Assembly (NCBI GenBank): GCA_030266245.1
Contig: JAJDHP010000006.1
Coordinates: forward strand, 1-45,435
Reading direction: 5' to 3'
DNA: 45,435 nt
Source of the DNA: Methanimicrococcus sp. OttesenSCG-928-J09
GTDB lineage: Archaea > Halobacteriota > Methanosarcinia > Methanosarcinales > Methanosarcinaceae
Below, in pieces: positions 30,252 to 39,653 of the stretch. The position numbers and the translations under genes are program-made. Numbering within the stretch: the first letter of the stretch is position 1; each line of letters starts with the position of its first letter. The notes beneath the pieces were generated by a model, which saw only the letters and a program-made list of their open reading frames with translations, ran no database searches and had not been told where the DNA came from.

Positions 30252-30363
30252 CGATATCACCAAAATCATCTACGTGAGTCATCGGCGAATTCATAATTTT
30301 TCTTAACTTTTTTGAAGCCTTTTTATCAAGGACGACAGGATAAAGAATTGATGAAGTTGCCAT
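30211..30363 (-). CDS. 50-residue protein, paralog of the possible antitoxin
   Basis: The ORF starts MATSSILYPVVLDKKASK and ends EEIRRGEELI. It matches the ORF at 28487-28636 along its length. GAGGT lies about 9 bases ahead of the ATG, and a TATA-like GTATATAAATATG lies near 30434-30446. The gene is intact although its GNAT partner is truncated, which would fit an orphan antitoxin kept after loss of the toxin, if the module is one. Confidence 0.65.
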   Translation of the reverse strand: MATSSILYPVVLDKKASKKLRKIMNSPMTHVDDFGDIDVFEEIRRGEELI

Positions 30364-30684
30364 AATTTATTACCTCTTTAGAGTGAAATAGGTTCAATCA
30401 GTGTTATTCATTTCGATTTTGAGAAAATGTGACATATTTATATACGATGCCAATGTGCTGCAAACCTTTGAGTTCATCCTATTTAAAATTTTAGAACAGT
30501 GCAGATTGAAGAAGTATAAAATGGCAGTAGAGAGAATGATAGAGAATATATAGAAGAATAAAAATGAATAAAGAACACAACAAATAAATTATAGCAACCG
30601 CATTATAGAGACATTTAATCACATATTGCCGCAGCAAAAGAAATAAAAACCGAATCTGACGACAAAATTAAAGCGGGAAACTCT
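30364..30684. promoter_or_regulatory. divergent spacer before cdc48
   Basis: About 320 AT-rich bases. TATA-like sequence at 30434-30446 suits the small minus-strand ORF. GAATATATAGAAG near 30543 is a possible plus-strand TATA box for cdc48. Nothing else specific is seen. Confidence 0.4.
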
Positions 30685-33150
30685 ATGAAAAAAGAAATTA
30701 TTATCGAATCCGATTTGCCTGAACAAGTACCGGCCGTTTCTAAAAAGCCTAAAGTCGATGAACTGCTGATGGAAGTCGAAAAAGTTTATCCGACAGATGA
30801 CTTCGGTAAAGGAATCATTCCGCTGACATCGGAAGTCATGGAAATGCTGGGACTTTCGGTCGGCGAGCCCGTTGAGATAGAGGGAGAAAGAAAGACAGTC
30901 GCCCGCGTTTGGAAAGCAAACATTTTAGACGGATCAACAGACGATACCGTTCGGATTGATACATTTATCAGATATAATGCAAAAGTGACAGTCGGCGACA
31001 AAGTTACGATTCGAAAAGCAAAAGTGGTTCCCGCCAAAAAGATCACGGTCGCGCCGCTGGAAGAAGAAAAACTGACAGTAAACAGCGAAATTGAAGAACG
31101 GATTCGCTATAATTTAAGAGAGCGCTACTTAGTCAAAGAAGATATTGTCCCCGTCAGAAAAGACATGATCGGCTTAAATGATGTTTCCCAGCCGGAAATG
31201 AAAAAGCAGACGGTTGAATTCATGGTAACACAAGTGACACCGTCAAAATCAATGGTCGTCATTACAGATGACACTCAGATTTCATTTGAGAAAAGCGCGG
31301 AGGGTTACCGCAAAAAACATATTTCATATGAAGATATCGGCGGCCTCGGCGATAAATTAACGGAAATTCGTGAAGCGGTTGAACTTCCGATGAAACAGCC
31401 GCGCCTTTTTAAAAGATTAAAAATCAGTCCGCCGAAAGGCTTAATCCTTCACGGCATTCCCGGAACAGGAAAAACAATAATCGCGCGCGCAGTTGCCGAC
31501 GAAATCGGCGCCAACTTTTATTACATCGCCGGACCTGAAATTATGCGCAGCGGTTACGGCCAGAGTGAAGAAAAAATCAGAGAACTCTTCGCGGAAGCCG
31601 CAAAGAATGCACCGTCTATTATTTTTATTGATGAAATTGACTCCATTGCCCCGAAACGAGAACAATCAGGAGAAGTGGAAAGAAGAATCGTGTCCCAAAT
31701 TTTAACCGTCATGGACGGCATAATGGATACAACACAAGTATTCGTGATCGGCACAACCAACAGAATTAATTCAATCGATCCCGCACTGCGCCGCCCGGGC
31801 AGATTTGACAGAGAAATTGAGATCGGCGCGCCGGACGCTGCCGGCAGAGAAGAAATCATAAGAATTCATGCCCGCGCTATGCCGCTTGAAGGTTATCCGA
31901 AAATCAGAATAATTGAATCCGCGCTCAGAAAAGCTAAAGAAACAGCGAAATACAATGCAGACAACGGACTCGCCGATGATAAAACAAAAGCGACAGACAA
32001 AGCCGCCATTTATGATCTGACGAAAAAGCTGGCAGCTGCCAAAGACCAATATGAAATGAATGCCAAGTCACTGTTTAGAGAGATGGCAGCGCAAACACAA
32101 GGTTATGTCGGCGCCGATTTAGCCGCCCTCTGCCGTGAAGCGGCACTTAATGCGGTTAAAAGAATTGCACCAACGGTTGACATGGATGAGAATTTAAGCG
32201 ACGAAGTTTTAGAAACGCTTGTCGTCACCAACAAAGACTTTGAACGCGCATTGAAAAACAGCGAACCGTCGGCACTTCGAGAGATTTATGTTGAAATTCC
32301 TGAAATAACATGGAACGACATCGGCGGTTTGGATCTTGTAAAACAGCAGATCATTGAAACTTTGGAATGGCCGCTGAAATATCCTGAAAAATTCGAACAA
32401 TTCGGCATTGAGCCGCCGAAAGGCATTTTGCTTTACGGCCCGCCCGGAACAGGAAAAACAATGCTCGCCCAGGCTGTTGCCAACGAATGTGAAACAAGTT
32501 TCATCAGCATCAAAAGCACAGAACTTTTATTGAAATGGGTCGGCGAATCTGAAAAAGCGATGAAGGAAATTTTCAGAAAAGCAAAACAAGCATCACCGAC
32601 AATTATTTTCTTCGATGAAATCGACGCCTTTGCAACCGCTCGCGAAAGCAGCTCTATTGGAACACGATCGGTCGCGGAAAGCACGCTCAACCAAATGCTT
32701 GTTGAAATGGACGGCATTGAGCGTTTGAAAGATGTGTTTGTCGTTGCCGCAACCAACCGCCCCGATACGCTGGACCCGGCATTGATTCGCCCCGGCCGTT
32801 TGGACAGAATGGTTTATGTCGGCGTCCCCGACTTGCCCGGCAGAAAAGCAATCTTTGAAATATATCTGAAAAAGACACCGCTCGCCGAAGATGTGATCAT
32901 TGACACCCTGGCTGAGCAAACGAGAGGCTACACCGGTGCGGACATTGAAGCCGTCTGCCGTGAAGCTGTGATGACGGCGCTGCGCCGAAGCATGGATTCA
33001 AAAGTCGTTGACGCCGCTGATTTCGATGCCGCGCTTGGAGTCATCAAACCGTCTGTCGGCGAAGAACTCAACGAGAAATATGAAAAGATGGAAGACTTCA
33101 TAAAGCACAAAGACGAGCCGGACAGCGATTATTTCGCCGCTTACAATTAA
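30685..33150 (+). CDS. cdc48: Cdc48/VCP-type AAA+ unfoldase with insertion in D1
   Basis: The protein has 821 residues. It unfolds proteins and feeds the archaeal proteasome as a hexamer. The N domain covers about 22-200. D1 has Walker A GIPGTGKT (257-264) and Walker [10 protein letters not shown] (312-320); D2 has GPPGTGKT (585-592) and IIFFDEIDA (640-648). About 58 extra residues, Lys/Ala-rich and helix-prone, lie between [10 protein letters not shown] and [17 protein letters not shown] (about 404-462), where other archaeal Cdc48 proteins have a short link. This explains the length over the usual 740-770. The ribosome-binding site is weak. Confidence 0.96.
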   Translation: MKKEIIIESDLPEQVPAVSKKPKVDELLMEVEKVYPTDDFGKGIIPLTSEVMEMLGLSVGEPVEIEGERKTVARVWKANILDGSTDDTVRIDTFIRYNAKVTVGDKVTIRKAKVVPAKKITVAPLEEEKLTVNSEIEERIRYNLRERYLVKEDIVPVRKDMIGLNDVSQPEMKKQTVEFMVTQVTPSKSMVVITDDTQISFEKSAEGYRKKHISYEDIGGLGDKLTEIREAVELPMKQPRLFKRLKISPPKGLILHGIPGTGKTIIARAVADEIGANFYYIAGPEIMRSGYGQSEEKIRELFAEAAKNAPSIIFIDEIDSIAPKREQSGEVERRIVSQILTVMDGIMDTTQVFVIGTTNRINSIDPALRRPGRFDREIEIGAPDAAGREEIIRIHARAMPLEGYPKIRIIESALRKAKETAKYNADNGLADDKTKATDKAAIYDLTKKLAAAKDQYEMNAKSLFREMAAQTQGYVGADLAALCREAALNAVKRIAPTVDMDENLSDEVLETLVVTNKDFERALKNSEPSALREIYVEIPEITWNDIGGLDLVKQQIIETLEWPLKYPEKFEQFGIEPPKGILLYGPPGTGKTMLAQAVANECETSFISIKSTELLLKWVGESEKAMKEIFRKAKQASPTIIFFDEIDAFATARESSSIGTRSVAESTLNQMLVEMDGIERLKDVFVVAATNRPDTLDPALIRPGRLDRMVYVGVPDLPGRKAIFEIYLKKTPLAEDVIIDTLAEQTRGYTGADIEAVCREAVMTALRRSMDSKVVDAADFDAALGVIKPSVGEELNEKYEKMEDFIKHKDEPDSDYFAAYN

Positions 33151-33276
33151 TAAAACAGCGGAAACAAAAAATAGTCCGCGGAAATGAAAATGTATATAAA
33201 ATAAAAGTGAATTTAGTAATGCAAAGAATTTATTTTAAATTCAAAATTTTTCACACAATTCAAAGAGGAAATGACA

Positions 33277-33540
33277 ATGAAATATTACGCAAAGCGTCTT
33301 CTTGACAACAAAAAAATTATGTCCACCGACGCTAAAGAACTTGGAATACTTGAAGATATTCACATTAATGCCAAAACCGGATCTATTATGGATTTGGTTG
33401 TCAGCCCGGCCGAAGGTTTAGACCTTGCCAAATACCAAAAAGAAGAAGATTATATCTTAATTCCGTTCAGCGCCGTCAGCGCCGTCAAAGACTATATCAT
33501 TGTCGACAAAGACAAAGCAAAAGCTTTCATGTTGAGATAA
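33277..33540 (+). CDS. PRC-barrel domain protein
   Basis: The protein has 87 residues from MKYYAKRLLD. The second of two nearby ATGs is preferred, because GAGG lies eight bases before it but only two before the first at 33271. The small beta-barrel pattern KRLLDNKKIMSTDAKELG, then IHINAKTGSIMDLVV and DYILIPFSAVSAVKDYIIVD, is typical of archaeal PRC-barrel proteins of unknown role, possibly in RNA handling. A terminator follows. Confidence 0.85.
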   Translation: MKYYAKRLLDNKKIMSTDAKELGILEDIHINAKTGSIMDLVVSPAEGLDLAKYQKEEDYILIPFSAVSAVKDYIIVDKDKAKAFMLR

Positions 33541-33546
33541 TAGTAA

Positions 33547-33600
33547 AAGAGTTCACTCTTATCTCTTCTTTTCTCTTTTTACATTTACTTTATATCAGTC
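33547..33600 (+). terminator. hairpin and T-rich terminator
   Basis: AAGAG-TTCA-CTCTT (33547-33560) is followed by ATCTCTTCTTTTCTCTTTTT. It ends the PRC-barrel transcript. Confidence 0.65.
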
Positions 33601-33627
33601 TTTTTTATCGGTCTTTTTACATTTTAT

Positions 33628-33668
33628 TCTGTTGCCGCCGCGCGCGCGTCCTGCACCATTTTTTACAA
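33628..33668 (+). repeat. solo cassette end motif
   Basis: TTGCCGCCGCGCGCGCGTCC followed by TGCACCATTTTTTAC is a right-end-like module without units, about 180 bp before cassette D. Confidence 0.5.
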
Positions 33669-33842
33669 ATTTGAAAAAACATCGATCCTTTTTTGTAAAA
33701 ATGCCTTTCAGCCCCACCCATCCTCAATTTTTAGAAAAATCGAAACACCTGTTTTTCATAACTTTTCAAAACAAAACGCCTCTTTTTTAATTTGCTGCAA
33801 TTCAAGCCGCTGCTGTAATTTTAATTCATATTTATTTTAAAT

Positions 33843-34225
33843 TATATGCACCTGCCGAACGCGTGTCGAGCACAGCTACCTTACTGTTGCCGTTACAGTT
33901 TGCTACCTTACTGTTGCCGTTACAGTTTGCTACCTTACTGTTGCCGTTACAGTTTGCTACCTTACTGTTGCCGTTACAGATTGCTATCTTACTATTGCCG
34001 TTACAGATTGTTACCTTACTGTTGCCGTTACAGTTTGCTACCTTACTGTTGCCGTTACAGTTTGCTACCTTACTGTTGCCGTTACAGTTTGCTACCTTAC
34101 TGTTGCCGTTACAGTTTGCTACCTTACTGTTGCCGTTACAGTTTGCTACCTTACCGTTGGCCGTTTACTGCTGCTGCCTGCGCAAGCAGCCGCCGCGCGC
34201 GTACACGACAATTTTAAAAAATAAA
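33843..34225 (+). repeat. mosaic repeat cassette D (largest array)
   Basis: The left end ATGCACCTGCCGAACGCGTG is at 33846-33865. Ten full 27-bp units run from 33875 to 34144, followed by a partial unit. Most are exact copies with the core TACCTTACTGTTGCCGTT and linker ACAGTTTGC; units 4 and 5 carry the ACAGATT linker seen in cassette A. The right end has GCCGCGCGCGTACACGACAATTTT at about 34191-34214. It lies between the convergent PRC-barrel and phosphatase genes. Two frames stay open only because 27 is a multiple of three. Confidence 0.92.
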
Positions 34226-34281
34226 ACGAGATCGTCCCTCATTTTTCAGAAATAAAATAAGGAAAACGAGCTCACAATTTT

Positions 34282-35007
34282 TTACAAAACATAAAAATCG
34301 CGCTGTTCTTCTTCCAATTCAATCATATCATTCTGAAGAAGATAATCAACCATTTCCGCGAAACCATCGCCGAAACTGTTTTTTAAAACAACATCCGCCT
34401 CTTTTTTAACATCATCCGTTGCGTTGGCAACGGCAAATGAGAAGCCGGATTCATGGAACAAATCAATATCATTGTTGGAGTCACCGATTGCGATAAAATC
34501 TTTGGATTTTAAACCCATCATTTCAGCAATTCTTCGGAGCCCGTCGCCTTTACAGATATTTTTATCCGTTAAATGATACGCATATTCGGCATCAACGAAA
34601 TGAATATTCGGAAAATCAGTGAGGTAAGGAATAACTTCGTTTTTATCCACTGTTTTGGCAAAAGAAATATCTGTCACCCGGTCGCGGGAATCAAAAACAG
34701 TCAAATCAAAATGCTCCAAAAGGAGCTGGAGCGCAGCATTTAATTCATCCGTGCAGGGCTCAACCATAATCGGATCAGCATCGTAAGACGGCAGAAGCAG
34801 ACCGCCATTTTCGGCAATCAAGGGAGAACGCGTCCCCATCATTTTAGAAATCGCGCGCGTAAAACAAAGCGTGTTGCCGGAAGCCAAAACAACAGGAATC
34901 CTTCCAGAAAGCATATGCGCCGCCTTGAGAGCTTCAACCGACAAGCGCCGATCATTATGCGTAACAGTCCCGTCGATGTCGGAAACAATTCCTGAAAATT
35001 GAGCCAT
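34282..35007 (-). CDS. phosphoglycolate phosphatase, archaeal type
   Basis: A 241-residue HAD hydrolase. DIDGTVT (10-16) gives the nucleophile Asp10 and the acid Asp12; LASGN near residue 43 is motif II; IAIGDSNNDIDLF near residue 172 is motif IV. The C2 cap lies between, as in the archaeal Ta0175 type. It would remove phosphate from 2-phosphoglycolate; related sugar phosphates cannot be excluded. No ribosome-binding site is seen, and a possible TATA box lies close to the ATG, so the mRNA may be leaderless. Confidence 0.88.
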   Translation of the reverse strand: MAQFSGIVSDIDGTVTHNDRRLSVEALKAAHMLSGRIPVVLASGNTLCFTRAISKMMGTRSPLIAENGGLLLPSYDADPIMVEPCTDELNAALQLLLEHFDLTVFDSRDRVTDISFAKTVDKNEVIPYLTDFPNIHFVDAEYAYHLTDKNICKGDGLRRIAEMMGLKSKDFIAIGDSNNDIDLFHESGFSFAVANATDDVKKEADVVLKNSFGDGFAEMVDYLLQNDMIELEEEQRDFYVL

Positions 35008-35203
35008 GGTAGAAAAAAGGAATCATCCGATAAAGAAGTTATGTCAAAACAAAAGAAAAATAAAAGCAGAAAGAGAAAAGAGTTTTAAAGCGGATTGGAT
35101 TTAAACGGTTACGATTTTCGATGGGCGCTGTTAAAAAAACAATTAAAATGAACCGCACGAACAGATTAATATATGTTAAAATCCAATTCAATATCAGATT
35201 GCC

Positions 35204-36811
35204 ATGAGCCGGAGTCCGTTAAAAAAACATATTCAGAGCTTCCAAGGTTGTCTGCACGGGGGATTAATTAAAGAAAGCGCCGAAAAATACGGTCTTTCCG
35301 AAAGCGACATTTTAGATTTCAGCGCCAATCTCAATCCGTATATGACGCCTTTTGATCATTCCGAATACGGTTTAGACTATATGAAATTCGCCGCTGAAGC
35401 TTATACTGAAGCCTACAATTATCCCGATAACAGATATGTTGAGTTAAGGGAAGCAGCAGCATACTTTTTGAACACGGGAATTCCTTCCGAAGTTCGTCTG
35501 ACAAAAGAAAACATAATCCCGGGAAACGGATCAACCGAAATTATCCGTCTGTTCTGCCAATGCGTTTTAGACGACGGCGACAAAGTAATCATTCCGTACC
35601 CGACTTTTGGAGAATACGAAATACAGTGCCGGCTTCAAAATGCCGAAATCATTTCGATTCCGCAGGAAAAACTTGAAACAATTACCGTCGACGAATTAAA
35701 AGAAATCGGCGCTAAGATATTATTTGTCTGCAATCCGAATAATCCGACTGCTGTCCTCAGAACACGCGAGGAACTCATCCTGCTGGCGGAAAAATGTGAG
35801 CAGGCAGAAACTGTTCTTTATATGGACGAAGCTTTTATCGAATTAGCCGACCCGAAACAATCCGTCTGCGACCTTGTCGCCGACCACAAATTCGTTTTTG
35901 TCATGCGGTCCTTAACCAAATGTTTTGCAATTCCCGGAATCCGCCTCGGATTCGGAGCAGCACATCCCGAAATTGCAGCAGCGCTGAACACGGCGCGCTT
36001 GTCCTGGAATCTCAGTCAGCTTCAAGAAAAAGTAGGCGCTGCGCTGATGAACATGGAAGGCGGCGTTAACAGCGACTATCTCCAAAAATCAAGAGAATTG
36101 ATTTTAAAAGAAGCGAATTTCCTTAAAACAGAACTCTCCAAAATTTGGGGATTCAAACCCGGACCTGCAACAACCAATTTTTTGATTATCGACATCAGTG
36201 AAAGAACCGTTAAATCCACAGAACTCGTCGAACGTTTTGCGAAAAACGGCATCCTGATACGAAATTGCATTTCATTTAAAGGATTAGATGAAAATTATAT
36301 TAGAATCGCTGTCAGAACCCGCCCCGAAAACGAGAGATTTATCAAAACCGTTTCTGTCGTTTTTGACGAATGGGCGAAAGACTTTGCCGACAAAGAATTA
36401 AAATCAGCACTGACAACACACAAACATGGTCTTCAGCAGAATAAAAGAGAGACATGCGAATACTATCCGTGCCACTTTGAAGGACAAGACTGCACTTTCT
36501 GCTACTGCCCGTTCTATCCGTGTGAAGACGAAAGAGGCGGCGGCAAATACATCCAAAGCTCTAAAGGCGGACAAGTCTGGAGCTGTGTCGACTGCTACGT
36601 TCCGCACATTCCCGTAGTTGTTGAAAGAATGCTGGAAGGCTTAATGGAAGAAGACGATACGGAAAATATTCTTAAAACCGAATGGAACGAGATCATTTTA
36701 CCGATAATGGAAGAGCGGGATGAAGAACACGTTTTGGCGCTCTGCCGGAAAATCAAAGAAGAGAATGATAAAAATCCTCCCGCCAAAAAGGGAAAAGGAA
36801 CAAAACTGTAA
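35204..36811 (+). CDS. cobD: CobD: L-threonine-phosphate decarboxylase with cysteine-rich tail
   Basis: The protein has 535 residues. The first 395 form a PLP aminotransferase-like domain with NPNNPT (177-182), YMDEAF (Asp208) and SLTK (Lys239, the PLP lysine). The tail has eight cysteines (418, 423, 430, 433, 435, 440, 461, 464) of the cysteine-rich small-domain type. The Methanosarcina mazei CobD with this layout has been reported to both phosphorylate threonine and decarboxylate the product, with metal centres in the tail. It makes aminopropanol phosphate for cobamides. ATTAATATATG about 34 bases before the ATG suggests a nearly leaderless mRNA. Confidence 0.92.
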   Translation: MSRSPLKKHIQSFQGCLHGGLIKESAEKYGLSESDILDFSANLNPYMTPFDHSEYGLDYMKFAAEAYTEAYNYPDNRYVELREAAAYFLNTGIPSEVRLTKENIIPGNGSTEIIRLFCQCVLDDGDKVIIPYPTFGEYEIQCRLQNAEIISIPQEKLETITVDELKEIGAKILFVCNPNNPTAVLRTREELILLAEKCEQAETVLYMDEAFIELADPKQSVCDLVADHKFVFVMRSLTKCFAIPGIRLGFGAAHPEIAAALNTARLSWNLSQLQEKVGAALMNMEGGVNSDYLQKSRELILKEANFLKTELSKIWGFKPGPATTNFLIIDISERTVKSTELVERFAKNGILIRNCISFKGLDENYIRIAVRTRPENERFIKTVSVVFDEWAKDFADKELKSALTTHKHGLQQNKRETCEYYPCHFEGQDCTFCYCPFYPCEDERGGGKYIQSSKGGQVWSCVDCYVPHIPVVVERMLEGLMEEDDTENILKTEWNEIILPIMEERDEEHVLALCRKIKEENDKNPPAKKGKGTKL

Positions 36812-36983
36812 TCGAACTCTATTCCGTTTGTGTGTAACGGAGATTATTAGTTTTAAAACTAAAATTCAGATTAAAAATTGAATTTAGCTTAATAAATTAA
36901 AACTTAAATTTAGAATAAAACTTAGATTTAAATTTAGAGTAAAACTTAGATTTAAACTTAAATTTTGAACCGGAGTTTAGGAC
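36812..36983. other. AT-rich spacer with direct repeat
   Basis: The stretch carries two near-copies of TAAAACTTAGATTTAAA at about 36914 and 36940, within otherwise A/T-only DNA. CGGAG lies before cbiB. Any promoter for cbiB would be here, but no single TATA box stands out. Confidence 0.4.
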
Positions 36984-38033
36984 ATGGTTTTAGAATTATC
37001 CGCGGCGTTTGCTTCCCTTTATCAGTTCCTTGCCGATGCGTTTGTTTATACGCCGACAGAATTGATTTTAATTTTGCTGCTTGCCGTTTTCATTGATTTG
37101 ATATTCGGCGAACCGCCTGCGGCTGTCCATCCGGTTGTTTGGATCGGAAAGCTGATCGGCTTCTTAAAATCCAAAGCACCTCAAAATCATAGAAAACTTT
37201 ACGGAACGGCAATGGCGCTCACCGTTATTTTGTTCGCGGTGCTTATTGCAGTTCTGGTTGTTGTTATTTCTCATTTGGAATTCATGCCGCTTGCTGTCGG
37301 CATTTTGATTCAGGCTGCCTTTTTAAAAGCAACATTCGCAATCAAATGTATGGTTCAGCCGGCAAAGGAAATTCAAAAGAAACTGGATAATGATATTGAA
37401 ACTGTACGGCAGGAACTCATTACATATGTCAGCCGCGACACAACAAAACTGAGCCGAAGTCAAATCATATCAGCTGTAATCGAATCTATTTCAGAGAATT
37501 ATGTTGATGCGATGCTGACGCCTGTCTTTTTCTTTGTTGTGTTCGGTCCGCTCGGTTTGCCTGCCGCCTACCTGTTTAAAGCAGCCAGCACACTGGATTC
37601 CATGGTCGGCTACAAGAATGAAAAATATATCCACCTCGGCTGGTTTTCCGCGAAATTCGATGATGTTTTGAATTGGATTCCGGCAAGAATTTCACCGACT
37701 TTTATCGCTGTCGGCGCAGGATTTTCAAATTATTTCAGAAACGGCTTGGAAGCATTCAAACCGATTGACGGATTTAAGCTGGCGCTAAAAGAAAATAAAA
37801 CGACACCGTCACCGAATTCCGGCTGGCCGATGGCTGCCGCTGCCGGCGCGCTCCAAATCAGATTCGAAAAACCTGACACATACATCATCGGAAACGAATA
37901 CAGAGAACCGGAAGCAGAAGACATTTCAAGAGTTGCGATTCTCATCATAATTACATCAATCATTACGGCAATTGCCGCCTGTTTGTTAATCGGTCTGATC
38001 GGATACATCGTCCCGCTTATATCCTTTATTTGA
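36984..38033 (+). CDS. cbiB: CbiB: adenosylcobinamide-phosphate synthase
   Basis: A 349-residue membrane protein. It couples aminopropanol phosphate to adenosylcobyric acid. DLIFGEPPAAVHPVVWIGKLIGF (near 38-60) and AASTLDSMVGYKNEKY with GWFSAKFDDVLNWIPARIS (near 198-235) are family signatures. Several hydrophobic segments flank them, including one at the very C-terminus. CGGAG lies ahead of the ATG. It follows cobD in the same direction and acts directly on its product. Confidence 0.94.
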   Translation: MVLELSAAFASLYQFLADAFVYTPTELILILLLAVFIDLIFGEPPAAVHPVVWIGKLIGFLKSKAPQNHRKLYGTAMALTVILFAVLIAVLVVVISHLEFMPLAVGILIQAAFLKATFAIKCMVQPAKEIQKKLDNDIETVRQELITYVSRDTTKLSRSQIISAVIESISENYVDAMLTPVFFFVVFGPLGLPAAYLFKAASTLDSMVGYKNEKYIHLGWFSAKFDDVLNWIPARISPTFIAVGAGFSNYFRNGLEAFKPIDGFKLALKENKTTPSPNSGWPMAAAAGALQIRFEKPDTYIIGNEYREPEAEDISRVAILIIITSIITAIAACLLIGLIGYIVPLISFI

Positions 38034-38096
38034 AAGAATCGATATTATTTGAAAATCAGATCTTATTTGAAGATATGATTTGAGAATCAATTATTA

Positions 38097-38226
38097 AAGA
38101 GACATTAAAATAGAAATAAAGAAGGGAAAGAAAAAACGAAAGAAGGGAAAAATAAAAGAAAAACGGGATTAAAATAAGAAGAGAGACATAAAAAGAGAAA
38201 CAAAAGAGAGAGAAGAGGGGAGAAAT
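38097..38226 (+). other. purine-rich tract before cobZ
   Basis: About 130 bases made almost only of A and G on the plus strand (for example GAAGGGAAAGAAAAAACGAAAG). It ends in GAGAGAAGAGGGGAG, which also supplies the cobZ ribosome-binding site. No gene or clear TATA box is present. Other purine-rich spacers lie near 41640-41795. Confidence 0.6.
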
Positions 38227-38769
38227 TTGAAATTATCAAATATTGATGACGGCTTTAAAAAGAACCAGCCGGACATTATTGAGGAAGAAGCCGCCCGAAA
38301 TATTATTGAATATTTGGAAGAAGTCGGGGTTGCTTACGCCGATTTGGAAAATACGGCAATGGAGTTTTATGTACCGCATCCCGGCATTGAAACGGTTGAA
38401 AAAGCCAAAGCCGTTTTCAGACGCGAATTTGAATTCGCCGTCAGTGATTCAAACCTTCAGCTTTTGATTTATACTGCGATTCTGCTTGAAAAAGAAGGGC
38501 AGAAAGGCAAACTCCCGGGTCTCAGTAAAAAATCGTTTGAGCAGGATCTCTCTTTTATCGTTGCCGACGAAATTCTCGGCGAAGCTGTCGCAGAATATAT
38601 CGGCGGCAGCAAAGGCAGATTCGAATTTGTCAGATTCGATAAAAACAAGCCCGGCATTTTAAAGGACCTCGGCATGTTTATGGACGACATTATCGGCGGT
38701 CTGCTCGGCGGCGTTTCTGCAAATATGTATTCACGCGCCATATTTGAAGCAGAGGAGGAAAAGAAATGA
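38227..38769 (+). CDS. cobZ: CobZ: alpha-ribazole-5'-phosphate phosphatase
   Basis: The protein has 180 residues. The start is TTG with GAGGGGAG just upstream. FYVPHPGIETVEKA and IVADEILGEAVAEYIGGSKGRFEFVRFDKNKPGIL match the archaeal CobZ family, which replaces bacterial CobC by removing the phosphate at the end of the nucleotide loop. DDIIGGLLGGVSANMYSR is a hydrophobic C-terminal stretch. It overlaps cobS by four bases (ATGA), so the two are translationally coupled. Confidence 0.9.
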   Translation: MKLSNIDDGFKKNQPDIIEEEAARNIIEYLEEVGVAYADLENTAMEFYVPHPGIETVEKAKAVFRREFEFAVSDSNLQLLIYTAILLEKEGQKGKLPGLSKKSFEQDLSFIVADEILGEAVAEYIGGSKGRFEFVRFDKNKPGILKDLGMFMDDIIGGLLGGVSANMYSRAIFEAEEEKK

Positions 38770-39653
38770 CAATATGGGAAGCATTCAAAGCGGGCTTCGG
38801 ATTCTTGTCCGTCATTCCTGTCGGCATTACAATGGAAGGAATCGACGCTTTAATGAAACGCCTGTACATGTATCCGATTGTCGGATTCTGCCTCGGCATC
38901 TTAATCGGAATGATTACATTCGCTGCGGAAATTGTCCTCCCGACACCCCTGACAATTATTGCAATTATGCTTGCCGTTTACGGAATCATTTGGTTCAATC
39001 ATTTAGACGGCGTTTCCGACCTCGGTGACGGCATGACCGCGCACGGATCCCTTGAAAAGAAAAGAAAAGCGCTCAAAGACATGGCGCTCGGCATCGGCGG
39101 CGTTGCTTTTGCCGCGCTCCTTATGCTGTTCTTTTATTCATCACTGACTGCACTTGAAAATATAGCAAGGGCGGGAATAGGAATCGGCATAAATCCAATC
39201 ATAACCGGCATAACAGGATTAATCGTTTCAAGCCTTGCAGATGCCGGCATATCATTTGCTTGGGGATTGTTGCCGGCGTTTTTTATTGCTTTGACGATGA
39301 TTGCTGCCGAAACAAATGGTAAACAAGCTATGCTGACAATTGCGACATTCGGTAAATCCTTCAGCGAAGGACTCGGCTCAATGACGATTGCAGGCGGCAC
39401 CCGCAAGAATTTCACAATCGGATTTATTTTCACGGCGATTGTTTCATTCCTGCTGCTCGGCTTAATTGGTCTGGCCGCGCTCATTGTGTCAACGCTTTCG
39501 GCATTCATTATATTAAAAATCAGCAACCGTCACTTTGAAGGACTCAACGGTGACGGAATCGGAACGGCAAATGAAGTCGGCCGCATTGTTACAATCGCCG
39601 CAGTTGCCGTAATCCTTTCTTGGTTATACGGAGGGATGATTTGGACGCTTTAA
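38766..39653 (+). CDS. cobS: CobS: adenosylcobinamide-GDP ribazoletransferase
   Basis: A 295-residue membrane enzyme joining adenosylcobinamide-GDP with alpha-ribazole or its phosphate. The key motif is HLDGVSDLGDGMTAHGSLEKKRKALKD (79-105), whose aspartates bind metal. At least six hydrophobic segments are visible. It is longer than the usual 240-260 residues, with extra Gly/Ile-rich sequence around 130-150 (GIGIGINPIITG). GAGGAGG precedes the ATG. Confidence 0.94.
   Translation: MTIWEAFKAGFGFLSVIPVGITMEGIDALMKRLYMYPIVGFCLGILIGMITFAAEIVLPTPLTIIAIMLAVYGIIWFNHLDGVSDLGDGMTAHGSLEKKRKALKDMALGIGGVAFAALLMLFFYSSLTALENIARAGIGIGINPIITGITGLIVSSLADAGISFAWGLLPAFFIALTMIAAETNGKQAMLTIATFGKSFSEGLGSMTIAGGTRKNFTIGFIFTAIVSFLLLGLIGLAALIVSTLSAFIILKISNRHFEGLNGDGIGTANEVGRIVTIAAVAVILSWLYGGMIWTL

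Noticed and set aside
29069-30363. nadE as part of a composite transposon between the two GNAT modules
   Set aside because: The modules are in direct orientation but only distantly alike, with no terminal repeats or transposase. Old tandem duplication is simpler.
33875-34160. CRISPR array in the 27-bp repeats
   Set aside because: The units are direct tandem copies with no unique spacers; the nine-base linker is the same in nearly all units, and no cas gene is nearby.
33846-34255. Repeat proteins (LLPYCCRYS or ATLLLPLQF repeats) in cassette D
   Set aside because: Open frames arise because the unit is 27 bases long. Several frames are open at once, there is no ribosome-binding site, and cassettes A and F do the same.
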